From: Neofusicoccum parvum
Lineage: Eukaryota > Ascomycota > Dothideomycetes > Botryosphaeriales > Botryosphaeriaceae
Direction of reading: 5' to 3'
NCBI GenBank assembly: GCA_020912385.1
Contig: CP087212.1
Span: 868,001-932,000 of the forward strand
Length of the DNA stretch: 64,000 nt
Shown: positions 58,383 to 64,000 of the stretch, in pieces
Position numbering within the stretch: the first letter of the stretch is position 1
Layout of the letters: every line of letters starts with the position of its first letter
The notes under the pieces: model-generated
Seen by the model: only the letters and a program-made list of their open reading frames with translations
Told to the model about the DNA's origin: nothing
Databases searched by the model: none
Program-made: the position numbers and the translations under genes

Positions 58383-58748
58383 GTCGGGTAAGCCCAAGCT
58401 TCACCCCACAGATCTGACATTGCCCTTCATCAGCCACTTCCGCGGAACCCTCTTCGCCCGCCAGATCTCCAGCCTGCGATCTGGTTTCTCCCCGGGGCTG
58501 CGGCGCCCGTCCGTGTAGTGTCAGAGCTGTGACGAAACCGACCGACCCGGTTTCCATGCCACTTGCCCCCCGGGTGGCACCATGCTCATGGCCTGCTCGC
58601 CTCTTCTCCGGCGTTTCGTGCACTAGATGACAAAGTCGAATTTCTCTATTTGCTCTCCGTCCACCACATCACTCCATCTCCCTTTGCTGCTTCGTTGTGT
58701 CGGGCTGTGTGTCTCCCTCCCGCATTCCTCTGACTGGCAGCTCGTGCA

Positions 58749-61422
58749 ATGGGTCTTCAACCGCCGCAGGAAGAGCAGGGCCGTTCGAAAAAGGTCGGTG
58801 GTGATCTACCGCCTTCACCTCCCGAGACCATCTACGGCGAGTCCTCGCTGCCAGGCCCGGTCGACTTCCCCCTGCCGCCGCCGAGCAAACCACCAGCACA
58901 AGTTCTCGAAGTCGACAAGAAGACACCCGACGCCCATGTCCGCCGCGATCCGAGATTAATCCGCCTGACTGGCGTGCATCCTTTCAACGTCGAGGCTCCG
59001 CTATCAGACCTGTACAACGAAGGATTTCTAACGAGCCCGGAGCTTTTCTACGTCAGGAACCATGGCGCGGTGCCCGAGGTCAGAGACGAGGAGATTCCGG
59101 ATTGGGAGTTCACGGTGGAAGGCATGGTTGAGAACCCTTTGAAAATCTCGTTGAGGGAGCTTCTTTCAGACTACGAAAATGTCACGTACCCGATCACGCT
59201 CGTCTGTGCCGGTAACAGGCGCAAGGAGCAGAACGTGGTGCGCAAAACCAAGGGCTTTTCCTGGGGAGCTGCCGGCGTGTCAACAGCGCTATGGACCGGC
59301 GTGGTGATGGGAGATGTGTTGAGAAGAGCAAGGCCGATGCGAAGAGCAAGATACGTCTGCATGGAAGGCGCGGACAAGCTTCCCAATGGCTACTACGGAA
59401 CCTCCGTCAAGCTCAACTGGGCTATGGATCCCAACCGCGGCATGATGATCGCACACAGGATGAATGGGGAAATGCTCACACCGGACCACGGCAAGCCTTT
59501 GAGATGCGTCATTCCCGGCCAGATTGGCGGCCGGAGCGTCAAGTGGCTGAAGAAGCTGATCATTACCGCTGATCCCAGCGACAACTGGTACCACATTTAC
59601 GACAACAGAGTCCTGCCTACCATGGTGTCTCCGGACGACGCTGCAAACGACCCCAACTGGTGGAAGGATGAGAGATACGCTATCTACGATCTCAGCACGA
59701 ATTCCGCAATAGCCTACCCGGCTCACGAGGAGCAGCTGTGCGTTGTTGGCGGGCCCGAAAAGTACCGTGTCAAAGGATATGCCTATGGCGGTGGCGGCAG
59801 ACGTGTTACCAGAGTCGAGGTCTCCCTCGACAAGGGCAAGACTTGGAGACTATCGAACATCGACTACGCCGAAGATCGGTACCGCGAGGCAGCGCCGCAG
59901 GATCTCCTCGGCGGGAGGCTGGACATGGACTGGCGCGAAAGCTGCTTCTGCTGGTGTTTCTGGGACATCGACATCCCTGTCAGCGAGCTCAAGGAGGCCA
60001 GTGATGTTGTCGTCAGAGCGATGGACGAGAGCATGAATCTTCAGCCGAGGGATATGTATTGGTCCGTTCTGGGGATGATGAATAACCCGTGGTACCGCAT
60101 TGCCATTAGTCACGAAAACGACTACCTCCGGTTCGAGCACCCGACACAGCCCGCTCTGATGCCTGGTGGCTGGATGGAGCGGGTGAAGAAGGCGGGCGGC
60201 AATCTTACAAATGGGTACTGGGGTGAAAAAATCGGCGGCGAAGAGACGGAGGTCCCGGTAACAGAGCAAGCTGGAGAGATTAAGATGACGAACGACAAGG
60301 TGAAGAGAGATATTACGATTGACGAGCTACGGAAACACGACGGAGAGAAAGAACCTTGGTTTGTCGTTAATGGAGAAGTGTACGACGGCACTGGCTTTTT
60401 GCAAGGGCATCCGGGAGGAGCGCAGAGTATCATCTCGGCAGCCGGTCTTGATGCTACGGACGAATTCATGGCCATTCGTAAGTTTCATCCGTCTGAAAGC
60501 CCTCCACCGCATGATCTAATGAGTAACAGACAGCGAGACGGCGAAGGCCATGATGCCCGACTACCATATCGGCACCCTGGATGAGGCCTCGAAGCGCGTC
60601 CTAAGTGAAGGCGAAGTCAAGCCCGAAAACACCGGGCCTCGCGAAATGTTCCTTGATTCACGCGCCTGGACCAAGGCCATTCTTCACAGCAAGGAATCCG
60701 TCTCCTGGGACACACGCATCTTCAAGTTTAAGCTCGAGCACGACGACCAGAAGCTGGGACTGCCAACAGGCCAGCACTTGATGATGCGGCTGCGCGACCC
60801 GGTGACGCGCGAAGCCATCATCCGCTCGTACACGCCCATATCGGAGACAACAGCACGCGGCTTCATCGACGTGCTGGTCAAGGTGTATTTCGACAGCCCC
60901 GGGCGGCAAGGCGGCAAGATGACCAAAGCCATGGACTCGCTGCCCATCGGCCACTTTGTCGACTTCAAGGGGCCGATCGGCAAGTTCGAGTACCTGGGAC
61001 GCGGGCGTTGCAGCGTCAACGGCGTGCAGAGGTCGGTCAAGCGCTTCGTTATGATCTGCGGCGGCAGCGGCATCACGCCCATCTACCAGGTGCTGCGGGC
61101 GGTTATGCAGGACAAAGACGATCCGACCATGTGCACTGTGCTTGATGGCAATAGACTAGTTGAGGACATCCTGTGCAAGGCGGACCTTGACGCCTTCGCG
61201 CTGGCGAACGAGGAGAAGTGCAAGCTGCTGTACACGCTGACGCAGGCGCCGGAGGGCTGGACGGGCCTGCGCGGCAGGATTGCGAAGCCGTTGCTGGAGG
61301 AGCACGCGGGGCCGAGCGAGGAGACGCTGGTGCTGCTGTGCGGGCCGGAGGCGCTGGAGAAGAGTGCACATAAGGCGCTGAATGAGATGGGGTGGAAGGA
61401 CGAGGATTTGCTGTCCTTCTAA
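58749..61422 (+). CDS. niaD: Assimilatory nitrate reductase [NAD(P)H]
   Basis: Cytosolic molybdoenzyme that reduces nitrate to nitrite, the first step of nitrate assimilation. Two exons, 58749-60477 and 60530-61422, give 873 aa, the normal fungal length; the 52-nt intron has GTAAGT, a TCTAAT branch and CAG. Domain order is complete. The Mo-molybdopterin part has the ligand cysteine C153 in LVCAGNRRKEQN. The dimerisation domain follows to about residue 490. The cytochrome b5 domain has heme ligands H554 (HPGG) and H577, the latter codon split by the intron. The FAD domain has RSYTP at 675-679. The NAD(P)H domain has CGGSGITP at 753-760 and CGPEALE near the C-terminus. The protein ends DEDLLSF. 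It precedes nitrite reductase on the same strand by 1.3 kb. Confidence 0.97.
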
Positions 61423-61760
61423 TGTTGGATTTTTCTTTTCCCCCTCCTGTTGGCTTCGAAAATGTGTGGCGCATGGGCAATATACCGCTGGATGACAGCA
61501 TTGGAGTTTAGCATTTTTGGCATTTGCAGTTGGACAGCTGCATTGATGAGGTCGGCGAGTAAATCTCACTTCGCTCGCAATTATGAAGCACGGTGACACC
61601 AGATGCCCGGAAGTGCGAACAATCTCGAAGTGCCATTGTCCCTCTGCATGTGCAACTCCAACTGCAGCACGAATCGACTTCCGTTCGAGCAAAGGCCGGC
61701 CCCAAGGCGAGCGCACTTCCCATTTCGCAATTCCAAGCCGTAAACAACGGCGTCGTTGTT

Positions 61761-61768
61761 CCTCGGAG
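61761..61768 (-). promoter_or_regulatory. NirA consensus site CTCCGAGG
   Basis: CCTCGGAG on the plus strand, an exact match on the minus strand to the published NirA consensus CTCCGHGG (pathway-specific nitrate activator). Confidence 0.6.
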
Positions 61769-61900
61769 GTAGCGTGACATGTCGCGGCATGCAACGAAGT
61801 GCAATTAAAGCCTCAGCGAACCCACACCTCGACGCGACACTTCCCCGGAGAACATCTCCGCCCACGTTCTCAGCCCACACCAACCAGGGGCGCGTCCGCC

Positions 61901-61906
61901 TTATCA
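61901..61906 (-). promoter_or_regulatory. GATA-factor site (TGATAA on minus)
   Basis: Plus strand TTATCA; matches HGATAR. Confidence 0.45.
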
Positions 61907-61979
61907 GACGAGCACGCGGGCAACGAGAACGGCGCAGTGCGCGGCTAAACCGAGCAAGGCCTAGCGGGGCGGGCGTCTC

Positions 61980-61985
61980 TTATCT
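61980..61985 (-). promoter_or_regulatory. GATA-factor site (AGATAA on minus)
   Basis: Plus strand TTATCT; matches HGATAR and lies 68 bp before a NirA octamer. Confidence 0.5.
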
Positions 61986-62052
61986 GCAGCCACAGACGGC
62001 ACCGCAAAGAAAACCTCCGCCGGCCAGGGACGTTGGTGTTGGTGCTCGCTTT

Positions 62053-62060
62053 CTCCGAGG
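62053..62060 (+). promoter_or_regulatory. NirA consensus site CTCCGAGG
   Basis: Exact match on the plus strand, in the middle of the niaD-niiA spacer and close to an AGATAA site. Confidence 0.6.
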
Positions 62061-62431
62061 ACGTCATTCTAATCCGTATGCTTTTTTGCTTCCGCTCCAT
62101 TGCTTTGGCCTTGGCGGTCCTGCATGCTCCGTACGCACATGCTCGTACGCCCCGGGCCACCCGCGACTGCACCCGCCGCGCTGGGCCGCCGTCACGTCAC
62201 ACGTATGTGTCGCTACGCTGCGGGGAGGGGGCAGTCAAAGTCGCACGGCATGCGCGTCCGCCGACCACCATGCCCCGCGGATAAGCTGGCGCGGAGAAAG
62301 AGAGCGCGCGCGGTGGTGGGCTAGCGGTCTCTTGACAAACGGGCTCGAGCGGATTGGGCGGCGTCCCGTTGCGCGGAGTTGCTTGGTGTGCTGTGCCTAC
62401 CGCTGAGCCGTCCGGTCTTCTCGCTTTGGCG

Positions 62432-62437
62432 TTATCT
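62432..62437 (-). promoter_or_regulatory. GATA-factor site (AGATAA on minus)
   Basis: Plus strand TTATCT; matches HGATAR, 280 bp before the niiA ATG. Confidence 0.45.
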
Positions 62438-62507
62438 TGAGGGCCTGCTGCTCTCCTCTGATTCCTGCGAGGTTTGTCTTTTACTCTCGAGCGTGTTGTG
62501 CACGCTT

Positions 62508-62524
62508 TCTCTCTCTCTCTCTCT
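62508..62524. repeat. (TC)n pyrimidine repeat
   Basis: About eight TC units on the coding strand, roughly 195 bp before the niiA start; probably part of a pyrimidine-rich core promoter or leader. Confidence 0.9.
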
Positions 62525-62572
62525 GGTTTCCATCACCGAACGCGTATTTGTGAGACGGAGCTGGGGCAACTG

Positions 62573-62578
62573 AGATAA
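62573..62578 (+). promoter_or_regulatory. GATA-factor site (AGATAA)
   Basis: Matches HGATAR on the plus strand, 139 bp before the niiA ATG. Confidence 0.45.
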
Positions 62579-62696
62579 GCCCCCGGAGCTTATGCTTTCC
62601 GCACCACGCTGCCCCGCACTCATCCGCGTTCGGCCATCACGACGCGCGCTCGACCCGGACACGCGCTCTCCGACCAGCAGCGGCAAGGGGCGGAGG

Positions 62697-62704
62697 CCTC
62701 GGAG
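62697..62704 (-). promoter_or_regulatory. NirA consensus match CTCCGAGG near the niiA start
   Basis: CCTCGGAG on the plus strand only 13 bp before the niiA ATG. It probably lies inside the transcribed leader, so its function as an activator site is doubtful despite the exact match. Confidence 0.35.
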
Positions 62705-62716
62705 CAGCCCGCGACG

Positions 62717-64000
62717 ATGAGCAACAGCGAGTGGAACGACCCGGAGGCCAACCGGCTGCCGGAGAAGGTGGAGGAGCTGCGGCAGGCGGACGGCCTGCCG
62801 GACGGAGATGGCGCGCGCAGGAAGAGGGTCGTGGTGGTGGGGCTGGGCATGGTCGGCATCGCGTTTATGTGAGTTGCGGCTTTGCCCGCGTCGGAGGGCT
62901 ACAACAGCCGATCCGCAGCTGTGGAGGGACGTGGGACTAACGCGCGGCGGGGCGACTAGAGAAAAGCTCATGAAGTACGACGTCAAGCGCCGCGAGTACG
63001 ACGTCGTGGTCATCGGCGAGGAGCCGCATCTGGCGTACAACCGCGTGGGCCTGACGAGCTTCTTCCAGCACAGGCAGGTCGAGAACCTGTACCTGAACCC
63101 GAGGGAATGGGTGAGTCTGGCCGAGCCCGCTGAGCAGCGCTTGCTGACCATCTGCAGTACTCGAGCATGCCCGAGGGCTCCCTCAACTACCACCTCAACG
63201 CCAAGGTTACCGAGGTTGTCCAGGCGGAGAAGGTCGTGAGAACGGCCTCCGGCGAGACTGTGCCCTATGACATCCTCGTCCTCGCGACCGGCTCGGATGC
63301 GCTGCTGCCGAGGCACACGCCGGGGCACGATGCGAATGGAGTCTTTGTGTATCGCACCATCGATGACCTAGAACGGCTGATCAAGTTCGCCAGCACGAAG
63401 AAAGGGACGGCGGGTGCGGTGGTGGGCGGTGGCTTGTTGGGTCTGGAGGCGGCGAAGGCGATGATGGATCTGGAGGACTTTGGGAAGGTGAAGTTGATCG
63501 AGAGGAATCGGTGGGTCCTGTCAAGGCAACTGGACGGCGATGCGGGAGGCATGGTGGTGGAGCAGGTCCGGGCGCTGGGACTGGATGTGCTGCTCAGCAA
63601 GAGGGTGGGCGAAATCCTTGTCGATGAGGAGAATTCGGTCAAGGGCGTGAGATTTGAGGATGGGGAGGAGATGGATTGCACATGCATTTGCTTTGCGGTA
63701 AGTCAGGAAGGGAAGACCAGAATGCTCGCAAGACTGATTTGGAGCAGATTGGCATCAAAGCTCGCGACGAGCTGGCACGGCAAGCCGGCATCAGGTGCGC
63801 GGACAGGGGAGGCGGCGTCATCGTCGCAGACAACCTGCAAACATCTGCTCCAGACGTCTATGCCATCGGCGAGTGCGCGAGCTGGGAGAACCAGACTTTC
63901 GGTCTCATCGCTCCTGGTGTCGAAATGGCCGACGTCCTCGCCTTCAACCTCACCCAAGCAAAAGCCCACTCATTCCGAAAATTCAAGCGGCCCGATCTGA
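62717..64000 (+). CDS. niiA: Assimilatory nitrite reductase, 3' end outside window
   Basis: Cytosolic siroheme enzyme that reduces nitrite to ammonium, the step after nitrate reductase. Only the FAD/NAD(P)H-binding N-terminal part is present. Exons are 62717-62868, 62960-63110, 63158-63697 and 63748 onward, with GTGAGT, GTGAGT and GTAAGT donors and TAG or CAG acceptors. The first dinucleotide motif is [17 protein letters not shown] at about residues 38-54, its last part joined by intron 1. Then come [28 protein letters not shown] across intron 2, [12 protein letters not shown], a second dinucleotide motif [13 protein letters not shown], and the block [22 protein letters not shown]. These are typical of fungal NiiA and related NirB-type reductases. 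The siroheme/4Fe-4S half lies beyond 64000. Confidence 0.96.

Larger units (their letters stand above)
56520..58748 (+). promoter_or_regulatory. csf1 3' side and nitrate reductase upstream region
   Basis: 2.2 kb with no supported gene. Near the nitrate reductase end it has two AGATAA sites (58334-58339 and 58377-58382) and a 10-bp palindrome TTCCGCGGAA (58438-58447). That palindrome contains a one-mismatch version of the NirA consensus. A minus-strand open frame over 58045-58623 overlaps these sites and is rejected. Confidence 0.5.
61423..62716 (+). promoter_or_regulatory. niaD-niiA intergenic region with NirA and AreA sites
   Basis: 1.3 kb holding the niaD 3' end and the niiA promoter. It contains three exact NirA-consensus octamers and four HGATAR matches, listed separately, plus a TC repeat at 62508-62524. 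No coding exon; small open frames are compositional. Confidence 0.65.

Noticed and set aside
58045..58623. Minus-strand frame with several CxxC pairs upstream of niaD
   Set aside because: The cysteine pattern (CQIC, CRDC, CLAC) is suggestive, but the frame covers the AGATAA sites and palindrome of the niaD promoter, has arginine-rich ends, and matches no zinc-binding family I know.

Overview
The window is nuclear DNA of a filamentous ascomycete (Pezizomycotina; the gene set suggests Dothideomycetes, but I cannot fix the species). The evidence is short introns of about 45-150 nt with GTRNGT donors, CTRAY-like branch points and YAG acceptors, plus fungal-specific proteins: the HET-C2-type glycolipid transfer protein, the conidiation regulator Medusa, Csf1, Tms1, an MCH1-type transporter, and a nitrate reductase/nitrite reductase pair. 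I see no bacterial, viral or intact transposon gene. Splice sites below were placed by hand from reading frame and signal quality.

Layout. 1-974: 3' part of an UNC93-like membrane protein (+). 1511-1804: ribosomal protein S29 (+). 2079-4882 and 4983-6068: two F-box-type proteins (-). 6965-8284: secreted NucA/NucB-like nuclease (-). 9173-9802: small unknown protein (+). 10438-11658: EAF7, a NuA4 subunit (+). 12128-12995: HET-C2/GLTP (-). 13560-14713: tartrate/D-malate dehydrogenase-like enzyme (+). 15453-16290: mitochondrial inner membrane protease subunit 2 (-). 18183-20130: MCH1-like transporter (-). 20653-22250: Tms1/SERINC (+). Two long gene-poor stretches, 22251-27011 and 29294-38718, flank the Medusa regulator (27012-29293, -). 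38719-40642: unknown, probably acylated, disordered protein (-). 43718-46170: TMEM184/DUF300 membrane protein (-). 46629-56519: Csf1, a single uninterrupted 9.9-kb reading frame (+). 58749-61422: nitrate reductase. 62717-64000: nitrite reductase, cut by the window edge.

The clearest functional unit is the nitrate assimilation pair at the right end. Nitrate reductase and nitrite reductase lie head to tail on the + strand. The DNA between and upstream of them carries exact matches to the NirA consensus CTCCGHGG and several HGATAR sites of the AreA type, so a nitrate-induced, nitrogen-repressed regulon can be read from sequence. The other genes are ordinary housekeeping or membrane/lipid genes, often in divergent pairs with promoters of 450-570 bp.

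Items worth a second look are the S29 protein lacking three of four zinc-ligand cysteines, the nuclease with an unfamiliar C-terminal half, the N-terminally acylated unknown protein, two microexons, a perfect 15-bp-stem hairpin and an orphan open frame in the 35-37 kb stretch, and a G-quadruplex-prone repeat in the 22-27 kb stretch. I did not find convincing evidence for a wholly new multi-gene system.
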